The notes under the pieces are model-generated. The model made no database searches. It saw only the letters and a list, made by a program, of their open reading frames with translations, and was not told the DNA's origin. A program made the position numbers and the translations under genes. Below, in pieces: positions 16,522 through 23,610 of a stretch of DNA of 37,042 bases. The number at the start of each line of letters is the position of its first letter. Position 1 is the first letter of the stretch. The stretch covers positions 18,679 through 55,720 of the forward strand of contig DINE01000010.1 of NCBI GenBank assembly GCA_002425935.1, in the 5' to 3' direction. The DNA is from Bacteroidales bacterium UBA5548. Its GTDB lineage: Bacteria > Bacteroidota > Bacteroidia > Bacteroidales > UBA932.

Positions 16522-16564
16522 CATCTATCGGACGATAATAGTATCAGCTTTAAATCAGACAAAT

Positions 16565-17371
16565 ATGAAAAAAATCAACAAAAATATTTTTGCTGCCATG
16601 TTTATTCCGGCAATGCTCCTATTCCCTTCCGGTAAGGCTGCAGCACAGACAGTAGTTAAAATTGGCGAGGCAGAGATTGCAATTCAATCGCCAATAAGTA
16701 TAAAGAAAAAGGATACACTCGACTATGCAAATACAAGAGGGGTATCGTTTGGAAGGTCGGACAGATACGGAGTACAGAACTCTAAATACCCCAGAAGCTA
16801 TGAGGACTTCTTCTTTGGGATAGCAATGGCAGTTCCGTTAAGAGATCAGGAGTATCTGCCAATGCACTATGGCAGTTCTCACAGCATTGAGATTGGGTTT
16901 AAATATTTTTATCGCCCTGCCGCAAGGTATGCAATCGGGACACTATGGCAATACAGTTTTTACAACTATAAACTCAAAGATGCTGCCGCAAACGAAACCT
17001 TTGTGAGCAATGTGCCGGGAGAGGTAAGGAAGGAGTCATTCCGAACAGACAATTTAGGGACAGGTATCATAAACAGATTCTATCTCTTCCCAATGCAAAA
17101 CAAACCATTTATGCTGGACCTCGGAGGATATGTAGACTTCTCATACAGTAAGAGATACCATGTAAAGACAGTTGAAAATGGGAAAGATACCAAGCATAAG
17201 TACAGAGACGGGTCAAAATTCAATCCTATACAGGCAGGTCTTTACGGAGCAATAACCAAAGGGTCTTACTCCTTCTATGCAAAATACAGACTTACAAACC
17301 TTTTCAACCCGGATGCCATTCCAATGGAGTTGCCAAGGCTTAGTATGGGAGTACAGATTGCTTTAGATTAA
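16565..17371 (+). CDS. Predicted outer-membrane beta-barrel protein, uncharacterised
   Basis: I do not recognise the family. A signal peptide (about residues 1-28, ending AAAQ) is followed by a 240-residue mature chain. From about residue 85 it is built of alternating polar and aromatic strands (GIAMAVPL, HSIEIGFKYFY, YAIGTLWQYSFYNYKL, GTGIINRFYLF, FMLDLGGYVDFSY, SFYAKYRLTNLF, LSMGVQIALD), the look of an 8-10-stranded porin-like barrel. The charged N-terminal part (29-80) may be a plug or linker. It is the last gene of the sigma factor group and converges on rimM, 23 bases away, without a visible terminator. Function unknown; likely part of the sigma regulon. Confidence 0.55.
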   Translation: MKKINKNIFAAMFIPAMLLFPSGKAAAQTVVKIGEAEIAIQSPISIKKKDTLDYANTRGVSFGRSDRYGVQNSKYPRSYEDFFFGIAMAVPLRDQEYLPMHYGSSHSIEIGFKYFYRPAARYAIGTLWQYSFYNYKLKDAAANETFVSNVPGEVRKESFRTDNLGTGIINRFYLFPMQNKPFMLDLGGYVDFSYSKRYHVKTVENGKDTKHKYRDGSKFNPIQAGLYGAITKGSYSFYAKYRLTNLFNPDAIPMELPRLSMGVQIALD

Positions 17372-17394
17372 AGAAAATAAAAGTGTGTTTGGGA

Positions 17395-17919
17395 TTACAG
17401 CTCAAGGAGGCCTTCGGGAATCCGGGCTGTAATTTTTTTTGCACTATCATCAATATCCAGGATGATATCTTCATGGACAGGAATCAGTAGCTCCTCCTTG
17501 TTATCGGGCCGTTTGATTCCAAAACAGGGATTACCCGGATAGTCGTAGAACTCAGTTATTATCCCGATTCCCTTTCCGGATTCATCCTCTATTGAATACC
17601 CTTTAAACTGAGATGGGTCGTCCTGATTATCATCAGACTCAAAATCATAATCAACGTAGATAAATTCGCCTGAAATCTCAGCTATCTGAACCTCATTATC
17701 TACTCCTTCAAGCTTAATAAGTGCCTGATCGGCACCCTTGGGGCGGATGCTTTCAATAAAAAAGGGGACCGGTAGTCCATCGTAACTGATGAATACCGGT
17801 CTCTTCTCATCTATATCGTCCTTAAAACGAGGGGAATATCTTATTAGAAACTCGCCCTTTGTGCCGAACGATTTTATGACCTTTGCGACAGGCAGCAATT
17901 TTATTGCCCGCTCTGACAT
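17395..17919 (-). CDS. rimM: Ribosome maturation factor RimM
   Basis: Binds ribosomal protein S19 in the 30S head and helps 16S rRNA processing. The RimM N-terminal beta-barrel starts with LPVAKVIKSFGTKGEFLIRYSPRF (about residues 8-30). The PRC-barrel domain covers about 95-174, with a Tyr-Pro pair (DYPGNPCFGI), a conserved PVHEDIILDID and the terminal helix-like ITARIPEGLLEL. Length 174 is normal. It starts 6 bases after rpsP, keeping the common rpsP-rimM order, so both share the promoter at 18545-18552. Confidence 0.93.
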   Translation of the reverse strand: MSERAIKLLPVAKVIKSFGTKGEFLIRYSPRFKDDIDEKRPVFISYDGLPVPFFIESIRPKGADQALIKLEGVDNEVQIAEISGEFIYVDYDFESDDNQDDPSQFKGYSIEDESGKGIGIITEFYDYPGNPCFGIKRPDNKEELLIPVHEDIILDIDDSAKKITARIPEGLLEL

Positions 17920-17925
17920 AATAAT

Positions 17926-18483
17926 TTACTCCTGAGTTTCGGTTGCCTCTGCAGCGGGAGCATCTCCCTCAGAGCTTTCGGTTTGAGCTTCAGAAGCAGC
18001 TTCGGCAGCAGCCTTTTCAGCCTCTTCTCTCTTCTTCTTTGCAATCTCCTCTGCCCTTGCCTCTTTCACTTTGGCCTCTGCCTCCATTGCAGCCTTCTTA
18101 GAGTTGCGGCTGTTTTGTGCTAGTTCAGATTTTTTGTTACTAACCTTACCCTCTTTTTCGGTTACCCATGCATTCCATTTCTGGTCTGCAGCCTCTTGTG
18201 TAAGAGCACCTTTTTTAACTCCCTCCTGAAGGTGTTTTCTTAGAAGAATACCTTTGTAAGAGAGAATTCTGCGGCATGTGTCGGTTGGTTGAGCACCGTT
18301 CATAAGCCATTTAAGAGCTCCGTCGCTATCAAGCTCAATGGTTGCAGGGTTAGTGTTTGGATTGTAAGAGCCGATACGCTCTATAAAACGACCATCGCGC
18401 GGAGCACGACTGTCTGCTACAACAATGTGAAAGAATGCGAAATTCTTTTTACCATGTCTGGCCAGACGAATTTTAACAGCCAT
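17926..18483 (-). CDS. rpsP: 30S ribosomal protein S16 with acidic/alanine-rich tail
   Basis: Structural protein of the 30S subunit. The S16 core is at residues 1-85: MAVKIRLARHGKKNFAFF, VVADSRAPRDGRFIERIGSYNP and the helix QPTDTCRRILSYKGI. The remaining 100 residues are a low-complexity Lys/Glu/Ala extension, which makes the protein 185 residues against about 80-90 in Escherichia coli. Long S16 tails of this type are common in Bacteroidetes and probably lie on the ribosome surface; the role is unknown. First gene of the rpsP-rimM operon. Confidence 0.96.
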   Translation of the reverse strand: MAVKIRLARHGKKNFAFFHIVVADSRAPRDGRFIERIGSYNPNTNPATIELDSDGALKWLMNGAQPTDTCRRILSYKGILLRKHLQEGVKKGALTQEAADQKWNAWVTEKEGKVSNKKSELAQNSRNSKKAAMEAEAKVKEARAEEIAKKKREEAEKAAAEAASEAQTESSEGDAPAAEATETQE

Positions 18484-18544
18484 AATACTGTGGTTTTAAA
18501 GTTTTTATTAATATAACTTCCTTATCTTCTCGAGAAAAGGCCCG

Positions 18545-18552
18545 CAAATATA
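18545..18552 (-). promoter_or_regulatory. Predicted -7 box of rpsP-rimM
   Basis: TATATTTG on the minus strand matches TAnnTTTG exactly, 61 bases upstream of the rpsP ATG, giving a leader of about 55 bases. That is room for ribosomal-protein autoregulation, though I see no obvious structure. A TTA lies 21 bases further upstream in place of the -33 TTG. Confidence 0.55.
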
Positions 18553-18595
18553 CGATCTTTTTTCATAAAAACATAATTATCTGATAAAATGAAAA

Positions 18596-18621
18596 GGCAC
18601 CGTCTCTATTAAGACGATGCC
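18596..18621 (-). terminator. Probable rho-independent terminator of the AOR-M15-PHP operon
   Basis: An inverted repeat pairs GGCA-c-CGTCT with AGACG-a-TGCC around the six-base loop CTATTA, that is, nine pairs and one C/A mismatch. On the minus strand it is followed by TTTTCATTTTATC. It sits 48 bases beyond the PHP gene stop and upstream of the rpsP promoter, a sensible place to separate the two units. Confidence 0.5.
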
Positions 18622-18668
18622 AATCCTTTTACTTAACCTAAAACTTAAACTATGAAAAAACTTCTCGT

Positions 18669-19775
18669 TTAATTAAAATACAAATCATGTGCCAAAGTTT
18701 TATTTTCATAAATGAAGATATTTTTAAACACAACCGGAATAAATTTCTTGTCAGTTTTAGGAACAACTACTATCACCGAAGATTGAGGAGGTATTGAGTA
18801 AATCTTGCTCCCGGCCTTCATCTCAAAGTGAGCTGAACCCAGATTAGTAATGTCAATATTTATATTTTTACCGTCGCTGAATACCTTTTTTGCAACGATA
18901 TTTCCATCTACAAACATCTTTGCAATATCCTCTCTGGCAGCCAAAATATTCTGGAACATGGCAAGCGTTCTGCGAGAGTCAAGTGCCTCCCTGACACCCG
19001 CCGGGGTGCTCTCTTTGGCAAGAACAATTGTAACAGGCCTCTGAACCCCGTTTCTCTGTAAAGTTCCGCTCTCGACAAAACCGTGTACATCGGTGGTTGC
19101 AATTATTGCCAGATTTTTATCAACAGCCCAGGAGAGTACTCTCGGATAAAATTCGTTGTTGTTATATACCTCAATTCCATCAATCAATCCATCTTTAAAC
19201 AGATCGGCCTGAAACTCCTTTATGTAGGTAGAGTCCACCGCCCAACCCGGGTGGTTCCACATTACAAATGCGCCCTGTCTTTTAGCCTCCTTTATCGACT
19301 CTTTAGGATCGTCCAAAGCAATCTTATTGGCATCTTCAATAAAGAGGGCGTTAAAGTGACCAATAGTTCTCTGGGTACGAGTAATCTCTGTGCCTCTTAT
19401 CAGCATAAGTCCGGTCTGATCTGCTGCCGGCTTTGCAATTTCATAGGAGGTGTTATGGTCATTATTGGTATATTGTCTGTATGGGCGATACTCAATATGA
19501 TCTGTAATTGCGAGGGCATTAATACCTCCAAGCCACGCTTCTGCAACTCTTTGTGTTGGCCACACAAGTCCGTCAGAGAACATGGTGTGAGTATGAAAAT
19601 CACATAGAAGAACCGTGAATCCGTTTACTTTGGGAAAGGGGATGTTGGTTCTGTGTTCTGTCTGGTATGAAGGGTAGGTGACCTTGTTGGGATTAAGGTT
19701 TTGCGCATCGGCTCTTTGAACCAAAGCGGAGGTAACCAGAATTAATGCCAGTATAGATTTTTTGAATTTACTCAT
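18669..19775 (-). CDS. Exported PHP-domain phosphodiesterase (Sb-PDE-like)
   Basis: Predicted periplasmic metal-dependent phosphoesterase. A signal peptide (about residues 1-25, ending RADAQ) precedes a PHP domain with the expected metal ligands: DFHTHTMFSDG (59-69), AITDHIE (H93), a glutamate in IRGTEITR, H in GHFNALF, MWNHPGW and the late TTDVHG pair. A C-terminal beta-rich section (about 285-368) follows. The family resembles a group annotated as Sb-PDE phosphodiesterases that act on phosphodiesters; the physiological substrate is unknown. It is the last of three minus-strand genes behind the aldehyde:ferredoxin oxidoreductase, 33 bases after the M15 peptidase gene. Confidence 0.8.
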   Translation of the reverse strand: MSKFKKSILALILVTSALVQRADAQNLNPNKVTYPSYQTEHRTNIPFPKVNGFTVLLCDFHTHTMFSDGLVWPTQRVAEAWLGGINALAITDHIEYRPYRQYTNNDHNTSYEIAKPAADQTGLMLIRGTEITRTQRTIGHFNALFIEDANKIALDDPKESIKEAKRQGAFVMWNHPGWAVDSTYIKEFQADLFKDGLIDGIEVYNNNEFYPRVLSWAVDKNLAIIATTDVHGFVESGTLQRNGVQRPVTIVLAKESTPAGVREALDSRRTLAMFQNILAAREDIAKMFVDGNIVAKKVFSDGKNINIDITNLGSAHFEMKAGSKIYSIPPQSSVIVVVPKTDKKFIPVVFKNIFIYENKTLAHDLYFN

Positions 19776-19808
19776 ATTTAATTAGTTTATTAATAATCGT
19801 ATCAGATG

Positions 19809-20552
19809 TTATTTTCTGTTTTTACCCTCAAGTTCTTCGAAAGAGATATCCATGAGCGAATATCCGGCACGATTTCTAAGGTTGAAGTGCCACCACTCGT
19901 GTTCATACATTGTAAAGCCGTTCTCTGTCATGATTTTGAGCAGTTTTGCACGATTTGCCAGCACTGTTGAATCGGCATCCATGAAGCTGTGAGAGGCTCT
20001 GTCAGAGAATTCGTCAAATGGGGTTGGCATCTGAAGCTCCTCTCCTGTGGCAAGGTTAATCAGTGTTAGGTCAACTGCAACACCGCGGTTATGAATAGAG
20101 CCTTTCCACGGGGCAGCAACAAAGGTGGTGTCAGGATAAACCTCGTAAAAATAGAGTGTTCCTGCATAAGGGCGGTACGCGTCATAAATCTTGAGCCCTA
20201 ACCCCTCCTGTGCCAGAATCTGTTGTATTTTCAGCAGGGAGTCAGCTGCAGGTCTTCTCAGAAAGGCTTTTGGAGCAGTATAAATCTGTTTACCTGTGAA
20301 GTTATTTGTGCCGGCGTATCTGATATCAAGAACAACATCTGGGATATACTTCTCCAGATCTATCATAAGGTTGTTGCTGTCAAGCTGAACGCTCCTGTAA
20401 TATTCATCATAGGTGTTGATTAACTCAAGCCCGTAAGGATTGCGCTGCTCTTTGCTGTTTTGCCCTGAGCAACCAAAAAAAACCATCGCCGGAATCAGCA
20501 AAATTGCTGACAGGGCGATGGCTCTTAGACTGTTAATTTTTAGTCTTAACAT
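19809..20552 (-). CDS. M15 family D-alanyl-D-alanine dipeptidase-like lipoprotein (VanX/DdpX type)
   Basis: Zinc dipeptidase expected to hydrolyse D-Ala-D-Ala or related peptidoglycan-derived dipeptides. The N-terminus is a lipoprotein signal with a Cys at residue 28 (VFFGCS), so it should be tethered in the envelope and not act in the cytoplasm as VanX does. VanX residues are all present: R127 in DAYRP, H154 and D161 in SIHNRGVAVD, E219 in EHEW and H222 in WWHF. Its envelope location suggests peptidoglycan turnover or scavenging more than vancomycin resistance, and there are no vanH/vanA-like genes nearby. It starts 7 bases after the oxidoreductase stop. Confidence 0.9.
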   Translation of the reverse strand: MLRLKINSLRAIALSAILLIPAMVFFGCSGQNSKEQRNPYGLELINTYDEYYRSVQLDSNNLMIDLEKYIPDVVLDIRYAGTNNFTGKQIYTAPKAFLRRPAADSLLKIQQILAQEGLGLKIYDAYRPYAGTLYFYEVYPDTTFVAAPWKGSIHNRGVAVDLTLINLATGEELQMPTPFDEFSDRASHSFMDADSTVLANRAKLLKIMTENGFTMYEHEWWHFNLRNRAGYSLMDISFEELEGKNRK

Positions 20553-20559
20553 TTTATCT

Positions 20560-22716
20560 CTATTGTAATGGTTTTACTACCTCAATCAACTCAGGAAGGT
20601 CCATACCGATCTTCTGAAGATGCTCAATTTTTGGGACTCCGTTTTTATTCCAGCCCCTTCTATGATATACTGCATCGAGAAGTCTTTCGTACTGATCTTC
20701 TCGGTACTTTCTTAGGTTATCCATTTTTTGTTCAAGTGTCAGCTCCTCTGTATTCAGTCCGAGAAGCTCTTCGAGCTGCTTGTCGTATCTCTCCTGACGG
20801 CTAAGATACTCTTCTGCTGTTACGGGACCTGCAGCCCTGTATGGCTGGGCATCGTACTCCCTGGTTCCGAATCCGAGGCGGATATTGAAAATCTTCTGGA
20901 AGTTGTAAACACGTTCCGACATTCTGATCATCTCCTCCTTATCAAACTCACGACCAGTAACAGCTTTGAAAATGGTAACGTAGTTGTCTACATGTTCCGG
21001 AACCTTATTTGGTTCGGGATGCTGCGCATTGTCGGCCGGTTCTACATCGTTCCAGCAAAGTTTGCAGAATCCCGCCAGGCCAAACCATGTTCTGAAATAC
21101 GGGAAGTAGTGCAGTGCCTCTGCCTTATTTTCAAATGTAGGAATCATGTTGTTTACCATATCCATGAAGATAAGCCACGCCTCATCATGCTGAGGGCCTT
21201 TGTTTGTCATGGCGTATCCTCCCTGCTGTGCGAGAGACTCTTTAGAGAGATACATTGAGTACTCAAGACCCTTGTTCTCCATCGCTATGTCGTTAATGAG
21301 CTTTGCATCTCCCCATTTGTTATCGGCAAACATCTTCTTCAGACGCATTACTCCAAGCCCGGCAGTTACTCCAAAGCCCTCGCCGCGTGCCATCTGGTGA
21401 AGCAGTTCAAGAGAGGCGTCAGCGTTACCCCAAGAGAGGTCAACTCCTCCTGTTCTCTCTGAATTCAATATTCCGTACTCCCAGCACTCCATGAGGAATC
21501 CAACAATATTACCCCAGGTAATGGTGCAGATTCCGTATGTGTCGCAATAGAAGTTTTGTTCAATTATTGCAATCGGGTCAAATATAGCCAGATTGGAACC
21601 AAGAGCAGCTGCATTTTCATATTCCGGTCCGTCAACAATCACCTTAGAACCTTTATAAGGGCCTGTTCTGAGTTCAAAGTCATCCACCCCTTTGGCGCAG
21701 GACATATTGCAACCTATCCAGCAACCGTCAGGAACACCCTGTGTGAAATATCTCTTCCAAACCTCAAGGTCAATTTTAGGACAATCCTTGTGGTCTCCGT
21801 ATTTAAAGTTCATCACCGGAAGAATATCATATTTCTCAAGCACTCCCATCAGGTGGGCGGTTCCTACCTGTCTCATCTGGCACTGGATATCATCCAGGTC
21901 TCTCATCTCTTTGTTAAAGCGTTTTCCCCTCTCAATAATTGGCTCAAGCTGGTGTACATTGTTAAAGTTACCGGTGACACGAGGCACTTTGGCAACAATA
22001 GCCCTTACACCCTTCTGTCTCATAAGTGTTCCGAGACCTCCGCGGCCGGCCTGCTTTAGCCTCACCTTGCCTCTCTTCATATCGTAGAAGGTAAAGTTGA
22101 GCATTCCTATCAGCGAGTGGTCTGCGGCCTTTCCCGATGCAACCACAGATACATTTATTTTATCCTTTTCGCTGTCGGCAAACATCTCAAGTAACTCTTC
22201 ACCTAACAGGTGGGAGTCGTAACTCAGCTCTTTAGGAGTCTCAAAAATTTCTACGGTATGATCTGTTCCGTTGATATAAATGATAACATCTTTATCTGAT
22301 ATTCCCTGCAATTCAAAGGCGTCAAATCCTGCAATTTTGAGGTGAGGGCCAAAGTGCCCGCCTACATTACTGTCAATGATCTTCTCTGTCTGAGGAGATA
22401 TTGCAACAACGATTGATTTCCCTGACCCTGAATATTGTGTAACGCCACAACATGGGCCGCCGGAGATGACAATCTCATTTTCGGGATCGCTCCATTTTGT
22501 GTCCGGCTTTACGGCATCCCAAAGCATACGCAGGCCGTAACCCTTGCCTCCGATAAATTTCTCTTTTGTTTCGGGGGCAATGTCTCTTACCTCAATTTTG
22601 TTGTTACCCACATTCACATACAGACTTACATCGCTGTACCCTTTATTCATCGGTCTCCATGAGTAGGGGGCAGAGGCAACAATTTTTCTGCTGTTTTTAA
22701 TCTCCTGCAAGTTCAT
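20560..22716 (-). CDS. Aldehyde:ferredoxin oxidoreductase (AOR) family tungsten enzyme
   Basis: Oxidises aldehydes to acids with ferredoxin, or runs the reverse, using a bis-pterin tungsten cofactor and one 4Fe4S cluster; cytoplasmic and oxygen-sensitive. The N-terminal AOR domain has GGKGYGLRMLWD, SGGPCCGVTQYSGSGKS, SNVGGHFGPHLKIAGFDA and the pterin-binding LKQAGRGGLGTLMRQKG (220-236). Cluster ligands appear as C332, C336 and C340 in GCWIGCNMSC, with a distal Cys at 551 or 554 in GFCKLCW. The spacing is CxxxCxxxC, not the CxxCxxxC of Pyrococcus AOR. At 718 residues it is about 100 longer than Pyrococcus AOR. It is divergent from the ThiF/ThiS-like pair and leads an operon with the M15 dipeptidase and PHP genes. 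The aldehyde substrate is unknown. Confidence 0.92.
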   Translation of the reverse strand: MNLQEIKNSRKIVASAPYSWRPMNKGYSDVSLYVNVGNNKIEVRDIAPETKEKFIGGKGYGLRMLWDAVKPDTKWSDPENEIVISGGPCCGVTQYSGSGKSIVVAISPQTEKIIDSNVGGHFGPHLKIAGFDAFELQGISDKDVIIYINGTDHTVEIFETPKELSYDSHLLGEELLEMFADSEKDKINVSVVASGKAADHSLIGMLNFTFYDMKRGKVRLKQAGRGGLGTLMRQKGVRAIVAKVPRVTGNFNNVHQLEPIIERGKRFNKEMRDLDDIQCQMRQVGTAHLMGVLEKYDILPVMNFKYGDHKDCPKIDLEVWKRYFTQGVPDGCWIGCNMSCAKGVDDFELRTGPYKGSKVIVDGPEYENAAALGSNLAIFDPIAIIEQNFYCDTYGICTITWGNIVGFLMECWEYGILNSERTGGVDLSWGNADASLELLHQMARGEGFGVTAGLGVMRLKKMFADNKWGDAKLINDIAMENKGLEYSMYLSKESLAQQGGYAMTNKGPQHDEAWLIFMDMVNNMIPTFENKAEALHYFPYFRTWFGLAGFCKLCWNDVEPADNAQHPEPNKVPEHVDNYVTIFKAVTGREFDKEEMIRMSERVYNFQKIFNIRLGFGTREYDAQPYRAAGPVTAEEYLSRQERYDKQLEELLGLNTEELTLEQKMDNLRKYREDQYERLLDAVYHRRGWNKNGVPKIEHLQKIGMDLPELIEVVKPLQ

Positions 22717-22751
22717 CAGATAGTTTTTTTTAAGTTTTAAATTTGAATTGG

Positions 22752-22781
22752 TAAATTTACAAAAAAATGGTAGCCAAACAA
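22752..22781 (-). promoter_or_regulatory. Candidate promoter of the AOR operon
   Basis: On the minus strand TTG (22779-22781), 19 bases of spacer and TAAATTTA (22752-22759) fit the Bacteroidetes architecture with one mismatch in the -7 box. The leader would be about 30 bases. The -7 core lies in the perfect palindrome GTAAATTTAC (22751-22760), so the same bases could also serve as a plus-strand -7 box for the ThiF-like gene. Confidence 0.4.
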
Positions 22782-22789
22782 CCCGATTT

Positions 22790-23380
22790 ATGCCAACATT
22801 TAATCAAATTAAGGCAATTCTCTCACAAAAGACAGTGGGAATTGCAGGAGCAGGAGGCCTCGGCTCAAACTGCGCTTCATCATTAATCAGATCCGGAGTG
22901 GGCAAGTTGATTGTTGCCGACTTTGACAGAGTCTCTCCCGAAAACCTCAACAGGCAGTTCTATTTCAGAAAGCAGGCCGGGATGAAAAAGGTTGACGCCT
23001 TAAGGGAGAATCTTCATAAAATTTGCCCCGGCTGTGTTTTGCAGGTTCATGATACACGTGTCACAGAAGATAACATTGAGCTACTATTCTCCGTTTGTGA
23101 TGTTGTGGTTGAAGCCTTTGATGATGCAGAGCAAAAGAGTATTTTAATTAATTATATGCTTACCCATTTACCACACATTCCGCTTGTTGCTGCTTCGGGC
23201 ATGGCAGGGTGGGGAGGCACAGAAAAAATTAAGGTAGTTAAATCGGGCAACTTCTATCTTTGCGGAGACCAGGAGAGTGAGATATCAGAAGATAATCCAC
23301 CTATAGCACCACGGGTGAATATTGTCGCAAACATGCAGGCAGATATTGTTCTTCAGTTGCTTCTGAAGGAGTTGTTTTAA
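22790..23380 (+). CDS. ThiF/MoeB/HesA family E1-like adenylyltransferase (short form)
   Basis: Predicted to adenylate the C-terminal glycine of a small sulfur-carrier protein with ATP, the first step in sulfur loading. The Rossmann nucleotide-binding loop is GIAGAGGLGSN (17-27), followed by VADFDRVSPENLNRQFYF (43-59) with the conserved Asp and the N-x-x-R-Q block, and a late PRVNIVANMQADI helix. At 196 residues it is the short form without the C-terminal CxxC zinc and rhodanese extensions of MoeB. I chose the ATG at 22790; the frame extends to a TTG at 22748, but that lies in the promoter region. The partner ThiS-like gene follows directly. Divergent from AOR and with no thiG, thiH or TPP riboswitch nearby, it may serve tungstopterin synthesis instead of thiamine. 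Confidence 0.82.
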   Translation: MPTFNQIKAILSQKTVGIAGAGGLGSNCASSLIRSGVGKLIVADFDRVSPENLNRQFYFRKQAGMKKVDALRENLHKICPGCVLQVHDTRVTEDNIELLFSVCDVVVEAFDDAEQKSILINYMLTHLPHIPLVAASGMAGWGGTEKIKVVKSGNFYLCGDQESEISEDNPPIAPRVNIVANMQADIVLQLLLKELF

Positions 23381-23385
23381 AAATA

Positions 23386-23607
23386 ATGAGTAGAAAAAGA
23401 GTGATGAAAATAATTCTCAACAACAGACCTGAGACCTTTGATGCAGATTCGCTTACGGTTTCACAGATAATGGACTTAAAATCGTTTCACTTTAAAATGC
23501 TTGTGGTAAGATTAAATGACCACCTTGTTAAAAAGGAGGACTACTCTTTAACCGATGTAAAGGAGGGAGATGATCTTAAAATAATTCACCTCGTAAGCGG
23601 AGGTTAG
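23386..23607 (+). CDS. ThiS/MoaD-like ubiquitin-fold sulfur carrier protein
   Basis: Small beta-grasp protein that carries sulfur as a C-terminal thiocarboxylate. The chain runs KIILNNRPETFDADSLTVSQ, a central helix, LVVRLNDHLVKKEDY and a final strand ending IHLVSGG, with the diagnostic terminal Gly-Gly. At 73 residues, or 67 if translation starts at the second Met (23404), it fits ThiS (about 66) better than MoaD (about 80). It begins 5 bases after the ThiF-like stop, so the two are a pair. Its end is 3 bases from the convergent DAHP synthase gene. Whether it feeds thiamine or pterin cofactor synthesis is open; the AOR neighbour favours the latter. Confidence 0.85.
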   Translation: MSRKRVMKIILNNRPETFDADSLTVSQIMDLKSFHFKMLVVRLNDHLVKKEDYSLTDVKEGDDLKIIHLVSGG

Positions 23608-23610
23608 CCA

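Noticed and set aside
19809..20552. Vancomycin resistance determinant (VanX)
   Set aside because: The catalytic motif matches, but the protein is an exported lipoprotein and no vanH, ligase or vanRS genes are nearby; cell-wall turnover is likelier.
21556..22059. Plus-strand frames of up to 176 codons across the AOR gene
   Set aside because: All are antisense to AOR codons, overlap each other and show no motif.
22748..22789. TTG start and 14-residue extension of the ThiF-like protein
   Set aside because: The extension covers the palindromic -7 core and has no family counterpart; ATG at 22790 gives the normal N-terminus.
22790..23607. Thiamine biosynthesis operon
   Set aside because: Only the carrier and its E1 are present; no thiC, thiE, thiG, thiH and no TPP riboswitch pattern upstream.
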